A stretch of DNA of 64,000 nucleotides from Marthasterias glacialis (GCA_911728455.2 OU452228.1:1860001-1924000); one strand, 5' to 3'; shown: positions 49,301-60,150, numbered from the stretch's first letter. Made by a program: numbers and translations. Notes: generated by a model not told the origin, from the letters alone.

Positions 49301-52300
49301 ACACACAGGGGGATACTTGGTAACAAACAGGGGAATACTTGTTAACAAACAGGGGATACTTGGTAACACACAGGGAGATACTTGGTAACACACAGGGGGA
49401 TACTTGGTAACACACAGGGGGATACTTTGTAACAAACGGGGATACTTGGTAACAAACAGGGGGATACTTGGTAACACACAGGGGGATACTTGGTAACACA
49501 CAGGGGAATACTTGGTAACAAACAGGGGGATACTTGTTAACAAACAGGGGGATACTTGGTAACACACAGGGGGATACTTGGTAACAAACAGGGGAATACT
49601 TGGTTACAAACAGGGGGATACTTGGTAACACACAGGGGGATACTTGGTAACACACAGGGGGATACTTTGTAACAGACGGGGATACTTGGTAACAAACGGG
49701 GGGATACTTGGTAACACACAGGGGGATACTTGGTAACACACAGGGGCATACTTTGTAACAAATGGGGATACTTGGTAACAAACGGGGGATACTTGGTAAC
49801 ACACAGGGGGATACTTGGTAACACACAGGGGAATACTTGGTAACACACGGGGATACTTGGTAACACACAGGGAGATACTTGGTAACACACAGGGGGATAC
49901 TTGGTAACAAACAGGGGGATACTTGGTAACACACAGGGGGATACTTGGTAACAAACGGGGATACTTGGTAACAAACGGGGATACTTGGTAACAAACAGGG
50001 GAATACTTGGTAACAAACAGGGAGATACTTGGTAACAAACGGAGATACTTGGTAACAAACAGGGGGATACTTGGTAACACACAGGGGGATACTTGGTAAC
50101 ACACAAGGGGATACTTGTTAACAAACAGGGGGATACTTGGTAACACACAAGGGGATACTTGGTAACAAACAGGGGGATACTTGGTAACAAACAGGGAGAT
50201 ACTTGGTAACAAACAGGGGAATACTTGGTAACAAACAGGGGGATACTTGGTAACAAACTGGGAAATACTTGGTAACAAACAGGGGGATACTTGGTAACAC
50301 ACAGGGGAATACTTGGTAACAAACAGGGAGATACTTCGTAACAAACTGGGAAATACTTGGTAACAAACGGGGGAATACTTGGTAACAAACAAGGGGATAC
50401 CTGGTAACAAACAGGGGGATACTTGGTAACAAACAGGGAGATACTTGGTAACACACAGGGGAATACTTGGTAACAAACAGGGAGATACTTCGTAACAAAC
50501 TGGGAAATACTTGGTAACAAACGGGGGAATACTTGGTAACAAACAAGGGGATACCTGGTAACAAACAGGGGGATACTTGGTAACAAACAGGGAGATACTT
50601 GGTAACACACAGGGGAATACTTGGTAACACACAGGGGAATACTTGGCAACAAACAGGGAGATACCTGGTAACAAACAGGGGGATACTTGGTAACAAACAG
50701 GGAGATACTTGGTAACACACAGGGGAGTACTTGGTAACACACAGGGGAATACTTGGCAACAAACAGGGGATACTTGGTAACAAACAGGGAGATACCTGGT
50801 AACAAACGGGGAATACTTGGTAACAAACAGGGAGATACCTGGTAACAAACGGGGGAATACTTGGTAACAAACAGGGGGATACTTGGTAACAAACAGGGGG
50901 ATACTTGGTAACAAACAGGGGATACTTGGTAACAAACAGGGGGATACTTGGTAACACACAGGGGGATACTTGGTAAAAAACAAGGGGATACTTGGTAACA
51001 AACAGGGGGATACTTGGTAACAAACAGGGGGATACTTGGTAACACACAGGGGGATACTTGGTAACAAACAGGGGATACTTGGTAACACACAGGGGGATAC
51101 TTGGTAACACACAGGGGGATACTTTGGTAACAAACAGGGGGATACTTGGTAACAAACAGGGGGATACTTGGTAACAAACAGGGATACTTGGTAACAAACG
51201 GGGATACTTGGTAACAAACGGGGATACTTGGTAACACACAGGGGGATACTTGGTAACAAACAGGGGGATACTTGGTAACACACAGGGGGATACTTGTTAA
51301 CAAACAGGGGGATACTTGTTAACAAACAGGGGGATACTTGGTAACACACAGGGGGATACTTGGTAACAAACAGGGGAATACTTGTTAACAAACAGGGGAT
51401 ACTTGGTAACACACAGGGAGATACTTGGTAACACACAGGGGGATACTTGGTAACACACAGGGGGATACTTTGTAACAAACGGGGATACTTGGTAACAAAC
51501 AGGGGGATACTTGGTAACACACAGGGGGATACTTGGTAACACACAGGGGAATACTTGGTAACACACAGGGGGATACTTGGTAACAAACAGGGAAATACTT
51601 GGTAACACACAGGGGGATACTTGGTAACAAACAGGGGGATACTTGGTAACACACAGGGGGATACTTTGTAACAAACGGGGATACTTGGTAACAAACGGGG
51701 ATACTTGGTAACAAACAGGGGAATACTTGGTAACAAACAGGGAGATACTTGGTAACAAACAGGGAGATACTTGGTAACAAACAGGGGGATACTTGGTAAC
51801 AAACAGGGGGATACTTGGTAACACACAAGGGGATACTTGTTAACAAACAGGGGGATACTTGGTAACACACAAGGGGATACTTGGTAACAAACAGGGGGAT
51901 ACTTGGTAACAAACAGGGAGATACTTGGTAACAAACAGGGAGATACTTGGTAACACACAGGGGGATACTTGGTAACAAACAGGAGGATACTTGGTAACAC
52001 ACAGGGGAATACTTGGTAACACACAGGGGATACTTGGTAACACACAGGGGGATACTTGGTAACAAACAGGGGGATACTTGGTAACACACAGGGGGATACT
52101 TGTTAACAAACGGGGATACTTGTTAACAAACAGGGGGATACTTGGTAACACACAGGGGGATACTTGGTAACAAACAGGGGAATACTTGGTAACAAACAGG
52201 GAGATACTTGGTAACAAACAGGGGGAATACTTGGTAATAAACAGGGGGATACTTGGTAACAAACAGGGGATACTTGGTAACAAACAGGGGGATACTTGGT

Positions 52301-55300
52301 AACACACAGGGGGATACTTGGTAACAAACAGGGGGATACTTGGTAACACACAGGGGGATACTTGGTAACAAACAGGGGATACTTGGTAACACACAGGGGG
52401 ATACTTGGTAACAAACAGGGGGATACTTGGTAACACACAGGGGGATACTTGTTAACAAACGGGGATACTTGTTAACAAACAGGGGGATACTTGGTAACAC
52501 ACAGGGGGATACTTGGTAACAAACAGGGGAATACTTGGTAACAAACAGGGGGATACTTGGTAACAAACAGGGGATACTTGGTAACAAACAGGGGGATACT
52601 TGGTAACACACAGGGGGATACTTGGTAACACACAGGGGGATACTTTGTAACAAACGGGGATACTTGGTAACAAACGGGGGGATACTTGGTAACACACAGG
52701 GGGATACTTGGTAACACACAGGGGAATACTTGGTAACACACAGGGGGATACTTGGTAACAAACAGGGAAATACTTGGTAACACACAGGGGGATACTTGGT
52801 AACAAACAGGGGGATACTTGGTAACACACAGGGGGATACTTGGTAACAAACAGGAGGATACTTGGTAACAAACAGGAGGATACTTGGTAACACACAGGGG
52901 GATACTTGTAAACACACAGGGGGATACTTGGTAACAAACTGGGGGATACTTGGTAACAAACAGGGGATACTTGGTAACAAACAGGGAGATACTTGGTAAC
53001 AAACAGGGAGATACTTGGTAACAAACAGGGAGATACTTGGTAACAAACAGAGGGATACTTGGTAACAAACAGAGGGATACTTGGTAACAAACAGGGGGAT
53101 ACTTGGTAACACACAAGGGGATACTTGTTAACAAACAGGGGGATACTTGGTATCACACAAGGGGATACTTGGTAACAAACAGGGGGATACTTGGTAACAA
53201 ACAGGGAGATACTTCGTAACAAACTGGGAAATACTTGGTAACAAACGGGGGAATACTTGGTAACAAACAGGGGGATACTTGGTAACAAACAGGAGGATAC
53301 TTGGTAACACACAGGGGAATACTTGGTAACACACAGGGGGATACTTGGTAACAAACAGGGGGATACTTGGTAACAAACAGGGGGATACTTGGTAACACAC
53401 AGGGGGATACTTGGTAACAAACAGGGGGATACTTGGTAACAAACAGGAGGATACTTGGTAACACACAGGGGAATACTTGGTAACACACAGGGGGATACTT
53501 GGTAACACACAGGGGGATACTTGGTAACAAACAGGGGGATACTTGGTAACACACAAGGGGATACTTGGTAACAAACAGGGGGATACTTGGTAACAAACAG
53601 GAAGATACTTGGTAACAAACAGGGGGATACTTGGTAACAAACATGGGGATACTTGGTAACAAACAGGGGGATACTTGGTAACAAACAGGGGAATACTTTG
53701 TAACACACAGGGGGATACTTGGTAACAAACAGGGGGATACTTGGTAACAAACAGGGAGATACTTGGTAACAAACAGGGGGATACTTGGTAACAAACAGGG
53801 GGATACTTGGCAACAAACAGGGGTATACTTGGCAACAAACAGGGGGATACTTGGTAAGAAACAGGGGGATACTTGGTAAGAAACAGGGGGATACTTGGTT
53901 ACACACATGGGGATACTTGGTAACAAGTATGTAACAACCATGTATACATATCTTGTAGGGAGGAATCTACCTGATGACGTTGTTTGACTGGTATTCTGCT
54001 GGCTACAGCCCTATGATAATAGCCTTGGTTGAGCTTTTCGTGTTTGACTGCATCTATGGTAAACTTTCAATTCATTCATATTACTGGTTATATATTACAG
54101 TAACCTTAACATTACTTGAGTGACGGGGCAAATTGGAGCATTTTTGACACTTATCATAGCATTCAGCATTTTTTTAAATCTCATGTCAAAAATAAATCTG
54201 GTACTTCAATCTGGATTTTGGTATAGCTTTGTGTATACAGTCTTTCGCAGCGACATTACCCGTGACATCACATGCTAGCAAGAGCCACAGAGCATAGACT
54301 TCCTGCAGGCACAATTGGTATGCTAAAATGAAGTCAGCAAGGTCACACATTTTATGGAGATTGTACACTGCATGATTTATTTAACAATTATTGATCTGAT
54401 ATGGTAATTATGCTATACAATTAAAATTTATCAAAATATGGTATCCAACCTGCCAGAAAATGCTGTAACAATTAGTAAACAAGGCGACTTAATGTTTGAC
54501 AGTTATCGCTATTTCAAGACAAGCTTTAATTTTATTTGCATAGTTTGTGCCGTTAAATTGATACATTAGTATAAATAGTGTTTGTGACTGGTTCCCCGCT
54601 TATTTTGGCATATGGTCGTGTACAGTGATATGTTGTGTTTAAACGGTGTGCACAACATTGGTAACATCAAAAATATAAATCACGTGTTCAGATTTACACA
54701 TAACTTGGTATAAAGACAGTCATGGTGGAAAACTTCCCTTGACATAGTCTTGCCTGAAATGCTATATGTTTTTTTAAAATGAGTAAAACAATCATTGATG
54801 ATTGAAAACAGTGAAAACAAAGACGGAGGTTTTCACTATACTCTATGACCAATTGAACTTTTCACAGCTATTAAATCTTTGCTAATAATTTCATGTATTA
54901 TGCTGGGTCACACAAAGTGTGGATACTGCTCTTTGTTAATGCTGGACGCCTGCTTCAAGCATCTCCATGAAATTGAGACCTGATCATTGCTCACCTGGTG
55001 ATACACTGATTATCATCTTCCTGTGCAGAAACATTCTTTGTAGTAAATCCTTGCTTTTAAAAAGTCGGTATTGTTTTTGTATCTACATGAAATTACTTCT
55101 GCAGGTTGGTTTCTTCATTACTGTAGCGGCCCACCCTCAAGTAGTAGGTGGTGGGGTGATTGATCCTTAATTATGTTGATTAAGAATGAGGCTCCACACT
55201 CTGTTGTAGTCTTCAGATGTTTGTTCGGTTTAATTATTATACCATCGTTGATTGAAGTGATGAATTACAAATCAATTACAAAGTGTAGCATTCAAAGCTT

Positions 55301-57887
55301 GATGTGACAATTGGAGACCAGATAATAGACGATGGAAAGAAGAAAAAAAATGTATGACAAAGAAAGGAGTAACATTTATTACACTGTCTACAACCAGTAT
55401 GTCAGTAAGCCTTCATCAAGATAATGGTAGTCTCATACTAGTATCAAATTTTATACAAATCATCGCGACATACTTTAGTTAGACCAAAACAGGTGTTAGA
55501 AAACACACGTAAAATGATAATTTAATTCAAGAAACAAAAAGTTCCTATCCTATCACTTTACAAATGAAGAGAAAACAAGATACAGCAACAGCCGTTAACG
55601 CTCTAGTTTTAAGCTAGTTTTAAACAAAAATGAAATGCATGTGGATGTACTACCGTTTTACACAGATTGACAATCAATGATAAAAATACTAAAATAAGGC
55701 AGCAAGATGCCATTTTCTTCCTTTATGAAGATACTAACCCCTAGTGGAAAAGTTTCCGCTTGTAAATACTGAATAACATTTGTAAACAACAGTACTTGCA
55801 TTCACAATGCACACCTGCATATACAGCACGCATTATGTGGAGTAACAATCGCTGTAGTTTGAATCCGTGTGTAGTACTGTCGCCATTTTAGGCCGACGAC
55901 CACAGAGAGTTTACAATCCAAAGTTTTGCTTTATAACAAATATAATTACATGACATAACACTCACCAAAGCTTCTACGGTATTTAATAAGGTTGATAGTT
56001 GCTTTCAACTCTCTGAGATGCATCGAAACAAATCCAAAATGGTGAAACTATTCGGGCACAGAATGAAGGCATGTCGCACGTTCTTAAGTCGCTTGGCGAA
56101 ATGGTCAACCACTGTCACACATACAGAGCATGCGTACACCACCACTACCGTACACCCTAGGTTGAAGACACAGCCCCCGCTATTTGACAACGGGATAAGG
56201 ATTTTACTCTAAAAATACCTTAAACAAACTTATTATAAATGCTGAGGAAAAAATGTCTTATGCAATGGTTCCAAATCAACAGATATGCAGATTTAAATAC
56301 TTTAATATAATGACCGTGCACTACTTTATTTCCGCGTAGATTAGAAAAAACAGAGTGTGATATGCCACACAGAAATAATGGGGAAAACACTTGTGTCAAA
56401 ATACGTTCGATATCAGTCATCTTGCTTTTGTTTTGACTTTCTGTTTGTTTGATTTTTGTTGGTTTTTTATTTATTTGTTTGTTTTTAAATACAGGCTTGA
56501 GTAGATTCACCAGAGAGGTGGGTGTCATGATCGGGAGCAAGCCAGGTTTCATCTGGAAGATCATGTGGTATATTGTATCACCAATCCTTATAATTGTAAG
56601 TCCAATACTAGTCTTAAATTTGTTAACAGCTGGAAAACATGACAGATGAATCGGTTATATCGTCTAGAACGCAAATGCAGAGAAAACACGTTTATGCCAC
56701 CCATTGTTACCCATGAGAACACTCTTACAACAATAAGAATGCTTGACATCTGTAACGGTAAACTAGCTCCATTTTCAAAATTTAGGCCTAACAGACGTTG
56801 TTTGTTCGACTTATGGACTCTATGCTCATTACGAAGGTCTGTTAAAAAACCAGCAAGTGCAGCATTAAGGGTGACATTCCATTTTTTGTCTCTCTCCCAT
56901 TTTCTCTCATTTGATTAGTTTCCTACTGTGTATGGGTTCGTTGACTATGTACCGGCCCAGTATGGTGACTATGTGTTTCCTGGGTGGGCTGAGGCAATAG
57001 GATGGACAATGACGGCTTCATCTTTGATATGCGTTGTCATCTATGCAATCTACTTCTTGATATTGAAAGTCAAAGGATCATTCATACAGGTAACGTAAGA
57101 TGAAGTCGATCATAGCGGTCCCAGCACCCCGTCAAACTTTGAGCTCATACAAAATATTTAGGGATTTTTCACTTAATTGCATTGTATCACTTTCGAGCAA
57201 AAAGATACGTGATTAACGTTACCATCCGAAAATCTCCAAACTATCAGTGAATGTCAATTACTCAAAAAAGCCTGAATTTTCTCAGATGCAACAAAAACAT
57301 CAAACAAGGTCACATGATATAAAAAACGAAGAAACAAAGCGGTTTAAAATGAAAATATCACACTTCAAATATCCATTGGGTTTACCAAGCGTACAATATA
57401 TAACTGGACAAGAACAATTTCAGAGTTTAAGTTCTCGTCATGTACAGGCCCAGTTAATAAACTGTTTGAATGTAATTGTGGATTCTTCACCAATGCACTT
57501 TGAATTGATGGGGTCAATCGTGCGGGGTCTATATTTCTGAACTCCTCTACTCTTGCCAGTGACTCAGCAAAGATCAGTAATTCACATGAATGCCCTGCCT
57601 GATGTACAACAAAATAAAAACTGAGTAAAATGGTAAACGATATTGCATCCCTTTCACAGAGGCTCCGTACTGCCATCCGACCTGCACCAGAGTGGGGACC
57701 AGCTTTAGACGAGGATAGGGTTGCTGTAGGATACCCACCATTCCCCAAATCCATTGTAGAGACGATTTCCAAAGAGTACGACAACACAGCCTTTACAAGT
57801 GAGACGCCTCCTCCACAGTACAACGACATGATGTTTCACTCAGTGGGCGTGGGGACCGATGACGTCGACATCAGTCAAACCTCATAA
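31173..57887 (+). CDS. SLC6 Na+/Cl--coupled transporter (amino-acid/glycine-like), 13 exons, 646 aa
   Basis: Coding exons: 31173-31374, 33381-33512, 33905-34157, 36163-36295, 38219-38353, 42252-42355, 43319-43443, 44039-44154, 44291-44431, 53959-54058, 56495-56595, 56919-57089, 57660-57887. All joins keep frame, and together they cover the twelve-helix neurotransmitter:sodium symporter fold with cytosolic ends. TM1 has [11 protein letters not shown] (Asn54). Loop EL2 has Cys152 and Cys162 (expected disulfide) and N-glycosylation sites at Asn153 and Asn179. TM6 has Gln293, Ser297 and [14 protein letters not shown], the WGGL form of glycine/proline-type members. TM8 has Asp398-Ser399 (Na2 site). 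Position 329 in TM7 is Gly where Asn is near-invariant. Expected role: plasma-membrane uptake of an amino acid driven by Na+. The substrate cannot be fixed from sequence. Confidence 0.92.
32121..32533. mobile_element. Foldback element, ~413 bp, with inner insertion
   Basis: GATTTCACGAAACTTTACGC at 32121 is inverted at 32533, with arms of ~50 bp. Between the arms, 32234-32418 starts AAAGGGGC, ends GGCCCCTGTAA and resembles the element end near 14470, so a second small element appears nested. Confidence 0.7.
32813..33135. mobile_element. Foldback MITE, 323 bp
   Basis: GATTTCACAGAGCGTTA at 32813 is inverted up to 33135. The arms run ~150 bp each and meet near 32975. It shares the GATTTCAC end with the neighbouring foldback, suggesting one family. 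Confidence 0.85.
33381..33512 (+). CDS. SLC6 exon 2 (TM2)
   Basis: Acceptor TTCATATAG and donor GTAAGT. Encodes [10 protein letters not shown]...FLEVSFGQF and WRISPLFK. The FPY tyrosine aligns with the Cl- ligand of SERT TM2. Confidence 0.9.
33905..34157 (+). CDS. SLC6 exon 3 (TM3, EL2)
   Basis: The acceptor TGCCGAAG is atypical in its last bases but is the only in-frame choice. TM3 includes [12 protein letters not shown], where the second Tyr region lines the substrate site. Extracellular loop 2 has the paired cysteines and N-glycosylation sites. Confidence 0.87.
35082..35705 (+). mobile_element. TIR element copy 6, 3' end missing
   Basis: Starts GACCGATTGCAAACC and follows copy 1 to ATAAAGGGGCTGATT, then diverges near 35705. 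The left flank is TC instead of TA. Confidence 0.72.
35737..35886. repeat. Imperfect foldback element (GCTACGGCTACGG)
   Basis: GGAGCTACGGCTACGGCTGT near 35763 is inverted in CCGTAGCCGTATCCGTAGCC near 35844. The outer GGCTG / CAGCC ends also pair. Confidence 0.5.
36163..36295 (+). CDS. SLC6 exon 4 (TM4)
   Basis: Acceptor TTTTGACAG. The donor GTTAAA is weak. Encodes [15 protein letters not shown] then the TM4 helix ending KGVKTSGK. Confidence 0.88.
36652..38218 (+). repeat. 83-bp tandem array of the exon 5 splice acceptor plus exon start
   Basis: Eighteen units start with TCAG|GTTGT at 36731, 36814, 36897, 36974, 37057, 37140, 37223, 37306, 37389, 37472, 37555, 37638, 37721, 37804, 37887, 37970, 38053 and 38136. 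An older partial unit precedes them. Each unit carries ~48 bp of exon 5 coding sequence followed by ~35 bp of intron end with its pyrimidine tract and acceptor. The functional copy is at 38219. Units differ by only a few bases. One is 6 bp short. Confidence 0.95.
38219..38353 (+). CDS. SLC6 exon 5 (TM5)
   Basis: Encodes [20 protein letters not shown] and on to FDKLLDIQ, donor GTAAGA. Only this copy of the repeated acceptor continues into the complete exon and a donor. Confidence 0.92.
38354..42251 (+). other. SLC6 intron 5
   Basis: 3.9 kb, AT-rich. The segment 41107-41418 is duplicated inside the intron 9 array. No other exon or element boundary recognised. The open frames are unassigned. 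Confidence 0.5.
41107..41418 (+). repeat. ~310-bp segment, copy in intron 5
   Basis: From GTGAGCAACTGTTTTC to ACAATATTTTCTTCA. Repeated with few differences at 44889-45203. No inverted termini. Confidence 0.9.
42252..42355 (+). CDS. SLC6 exon 6 (TM6)
   Basis: Acceptor TTTTAAAG and donor GTTTGT (weak). Encodes [20 protein letters not shown] and [10 protein letters not shown]. Phase 2 completes Arg with exon 7. TM6 is the unwound substrate- and ion-binding helix. Confidence 0.9.
42705..43107 (+). repeat. 37-bp minisatellite in SLC6 intron 6
   Basis: About eleven units containing GAGCATTGCAGTATTGAATA. Early units end in TATACATA and later ones in TATTTATA. The last unit grades into single-copy DNA at 43107. 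Confidence 0.93.
43319..43443 (+). CDS. SLC6 exon 7 (TM7)
   Basis: Acceptor TATTCCAG and donor GTCAGT. Encodes [18 protein letters not shown] and FSIIGFMA. In other family members the residue three before the Thr of the TS pair is Asn; here it is Gly329. The TS pair itself is kept. Confidence 0.9.
43444..44038 (+). other. SLC6 intron 7
   Basis: 595 bp of T-rich sequence with an ordinary pyrimidine tract before CTATACAG. Nothing else seen. Confidence 0.6.
44039..44154 (+). CDS. SLC6 exon 8 (EL4, TM8 start)
   Basis: Encodes [17 protein letters not shown] and [24 protein letters not shown]-x-x-YPEA is the EL4 signature and DS the Na2 ligand pair. Confidence 0.93.
44291..44431 (+). CDS. SLC6 exon 9 (TM8 end, TM9)
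   Basis: Acceptor TGCTTTAG and donor GTACGA. Encodes [14 protein letters not shown] and the TM9 helix ending LAGLPFTTQ. Confidence 0.92.
44507..53926 (+). repeat. 9.4 kb minisatellite, ~22-bp unit, filling SLC6 intron 9
   Basis: The unit core is GGATACTTGGTAACA followed by AACAGGG or CACAGGG, mostly 22 bp with 20-24 bp variants; roughly 400 units by length. It fills nearly the whole 9,527-bp intron between exons 9 and 10, broken once at 44889-45203. The sense strand is G-rich. The complement has no stop codon in the common unit in any frame, so huge antisense open frames appear. Three 22-bp units make one 22-residue pseudo-repeat. Confidence 0.97.
44889..45203 (+). repeat. ~310-bp segment, copy inside the minisatellite
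   Basis: Near-identical to 41107-41418. The flanks are AACAAACA on the left and CAGGGG on the right, so it sits between CA and CA of one repeat unit. Confidence 0.9.
53959..54058 (+). CDS. SLC6 exon 10 (TM10)
   Basis: Acceptor ATCTTGTAG, only ~30 bp after the array. Donor GTAAAC. Encodes [18 protein letters not shown] and [12 protein letters not shown]. Confidence 0.92.
54059..56494 (+). other. SLC6 intron 10
   Basis: AT-rich. Contains an unassigned antisense open stretch (56005-56225) with a downstream AATAAA on the minus strand, listed separately. No transposon ends recognised. Confidence 0.5.
55375..56225 (-). other. Possible small antisense gene in SLC6 intron 10 (speculative)
   Basis: On the minus strand, 56190-56005 is open and reads a hydrophobic helix ([16 protein letters not shown]) followed by a basic stretch (AKRLKNVRH) and a stop. 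A TATTTTTAG-type acceptor lies just upstream near 56217, and AATAAA is at 55380-55375 on the same strand. There is no ATG and no recognised homology. The overlapping plus-strand 64-codon frame is equally unassigned. It could be chance. Confidence 0.2.
56495..56595 (+). CDS. SLC6 exon 11 (IL5, TM11)
   Basis: Acceptor AAATACAG and donor GTAAGT. Encodes [18 protein letters not shown] and [14 protein letters not shown]. Confidence 0.92.
56919..57089 (+). CDS. SLC6 exon 12 (TM11 end, TM12)
   Basis: Acceptor TTTGATTAG and donor GTAACG. Encodes [29 protein letters not shown] and TM12. PxWA-x-x-x-GW is a family signature. Confidence 0.92.
57090..57659 (+). other. SLC6 intron 12
   Basis: 570 bp, no recognised element. 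The overlapping frames at 57247-57540 and antisense 57365-57829 are not family-like. Confidence 0.55.
57660..57887 (+). CDS. SLC6 exon 13 (cytosolic C-terminus, stop)
   Basis: Acceptor CTTTCACAG. Encodes [16 protein letters not shown] (the P-x-x-W-G-P motif after TM12) and a 55-residue tail ending SQTS. The last residues do not form an obvious class I PDZ ligand. Confidence 0.9.
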   Translation, partial: RLRTAIRPAPEWGPALDEDRVAVGYPPFPKSIVETISKEYDNTAFTSETPPPQYNDMMFHSVGVGTDDVDISQTS

Positions 57888-58469
57888 GCCATCAGCAAAT
57901 TAACTGAGCATTGTCGTACTCATTGTAATGGAGAAGCAATCTTCTCCGGTGTTTGTATAACAAATCTGGCTTACCATTAGTTTAAAAGCTACTAACAATT
58001 TTGGGAATAGATTCGATTAGTACATTCCAGAGACATGCGTAATGAAAACACGTATAAAGAGGATATGGATTTTAAATTATTTTGATTAGTTAGATTAATA
58101 ACTAATTTCATAGACAATTTGTATACTAGAGGATAATGACTTTAGTGGTGGAGGTGTCCTAAATGCAAGCTTATGGAGTGGTATATTTGTATAGAGAGAG
58201 TTAACTTGTAGGGAACTTATAGTTTTTACACAAAATAATCAGTTAACACACATGAAGGGACAGGACAAACACTATAGTATGACAAGTTAAAAGTGGCTTA
58301 CCACATGGTGGCTGTCAAAAAATATGGATGTAAAGACAATGAGAGGCCTTGGACATTCAGTATTTGTCTAAAAGTACATTTTAAATGTTGTTTCTTGAGC
58401 CAATGGATACTCTTGATGTTATTGCTTTTAGGAGGGTTCCAAAACAGTGGATTTAAGTGCAATTATTTT
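57888..58469 (+). other. SLC6 3' flank / presumed 3' UTR
   Basis: AT-rich single-copy-looking sequence without a near canonical AATAAA. The first one noticed is at 59239-59244, beyond the RT relic. Confidence 0.4.
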
Positions 58470-58890
58470 TCTTAACAAAAGAGGACCCAAAAGGGATCCT
58501 TGTGGAACACCACAAAGTAATGATTCGAAAGTGAACTCATTGCCCTCGATACCGTAATTCCTGAACCACTTCAAAACAATACCTCCAACACCATAAAACT
58601 AGAATGATCAATGGTGTCGAAAGCCTTGGAGAGGAAGATTCTCAACGCACTGATCGATCACAACCAGCTCGGATTGTATCAAATAGTTGCAAGATTTCGT
58701 GAGTAGTGGGGTGTTTCTCCCTAAATCGAAATGAGAATCAGACAGAATGTTGTGTTTTGCCCGAAACTGAGAGGTACGAGTGAGAACATTGCGCTCAAGT
58801 ATTTTAGGACGGAGACGGGACGATGTGATGCGACGATGTGATTGACCGTAACGGCCTCCATTTTTATTCCATGAGCGTACCAATCTTCTT
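58470..58890 (-). pseudogene. Decayed non-LTR retrotransposon reverse transcriptase fragment
   Basis: Minus-strand frames read, in order, PKILERNVLTRTSQF, HNILSDSHFDLGRNTP, then after a frameshift LSKAFDTIDHS, and then CGVPQGSLLGPLLL (58517-58478). These are consecutive RT blocks of CR1/L2/Jockey-type LINEs. Frames are broken by shifts and stops and the catalytic YxDD block is absent. It is a dead fragment. Confidence 0.82.
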
Positions 58891-60150
58891 CAAGTCGGGG
58901 ACTAAAAATTACGATGTTACGGAAATTACGATTATAGGATTTGAGCAGCAGTTTGGTTCCGAGAAGAATTCAGTTATAATGCTCAGAGATGAGAAGGGGG
59001 TTGTCGATTTTGGTTTTGCTGTGGGGAAACGAGAACATTACCTGCACATTGACAACCTTCCCAGGATGTTTAGCACTATTGTTTTCTTTGTCGAATTCCA
59101 AGTAATAACCTCGCTTTGGCAAAAGTTGAAATGGTTGTTAATTAGTGAAATTCAATGTTTTCCAAAATAATTTGGTTGGGGAACGGATGGAAGGGGAAAA
59201 GTGACAAGAAGTTAGGGTATATGAGAATGTAATGTCACAATAAAAAATAAATAGGTGGGGAAGTAATATAGGGATGTTGTCAATAATGATATCTGAAGTT
59301 CCTGCTATTCTAGCGGGTTTGTTGATCAGAGGGTAAGCAAGAATGGCAAAAAAATAATTATTATAAATTCCAGGGATTGGTAGTTATGATCTGAGGCGAT
59401 GAGATCGTTAACATCACCAGCTTACATATGAAAACCATGCACTTGCTGAAAGGTAAAATAAAATCATCAAATGGTGCGCAGGGTCTGTAAACGACTCCTA
59501 CAATAATTTTAATGATGTTAATAAGTATAGTATTATTCTGAGGAACGAAACACCTTCCATTTTCTTTTATTTGTTAATTTTTTTTTTTACGAGTCCCTTC
59601 AAGGACTCCGTAGGATTTTATTGTTAAAGGCAAGCCACTGTGCTTGGATTGATACCTGTAAATAAAAAATAATGCTGAAGATAGGGCAAAGGATACGATT
59701 TTTATGACACTTGATAATGGTCGTTTGCCACAGGTAATGTATAGCCAATCAATCATTCACAAATTTACTGATTTTATTATCAATTTATTCCATAACTGTA
59801 AACCTATTCCTCTAATTACCAAAAACCATTTTACGTAAAAATTAGTCTGATATATGAAAAATAATATACAAATTTGATGTTTTATAATTACTGATCACCT
59901 GTTGGTATGCATTGTATATAACACCTCTGAATACATTTTATATGATTTGATTGGCACACAAAAGTAATTGGAGTAAATCGTGACCTTTCTTCTGAATGTA
60001 TCAAATTCAACTCCACCAATAAAAAATGCTGATTTTTTTTACTCTTGCACGCACGTCTGTTTCGTACCATTATGTCTGACATGGACTATATTATGTCTGA
60101 TGAAAATGTTGAACCATTATGTCCGACACATTGTGTCCGACGAACGATTA
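58891..60150. other. Non-coding, no gene recognised
   Basis: The frame at 58838-59170 overlaps the RT relic and is not interpreted. Around 60046-60150 there are repeated TATGTC(C/T)GAC motifs that belong to a palindromic repeat interrupted by the next element. Confidence 0.4.

Noticed and set aside
44507..53926. CRISPR-like regular repeat
   Set aside because: Units are contiguous with no unique spacers, and the host is a eukaryotic intron.
45123..53941. Very long antisense open frames (up to 827 codons) of Pro/Tyr/Cys/Val repeats
   Set aside because: They occupy all three frames of a minisatellite whose unit lacks stops on that strand. They have no domain, no signal for expression and no frame preference.
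58838..59170. Plus-strand 110-codon frame with FFKSG-like words
   Set aside because: It overlaps the opposite-strand RT relic. The similarity to LINE RT words is too short to support a second element.
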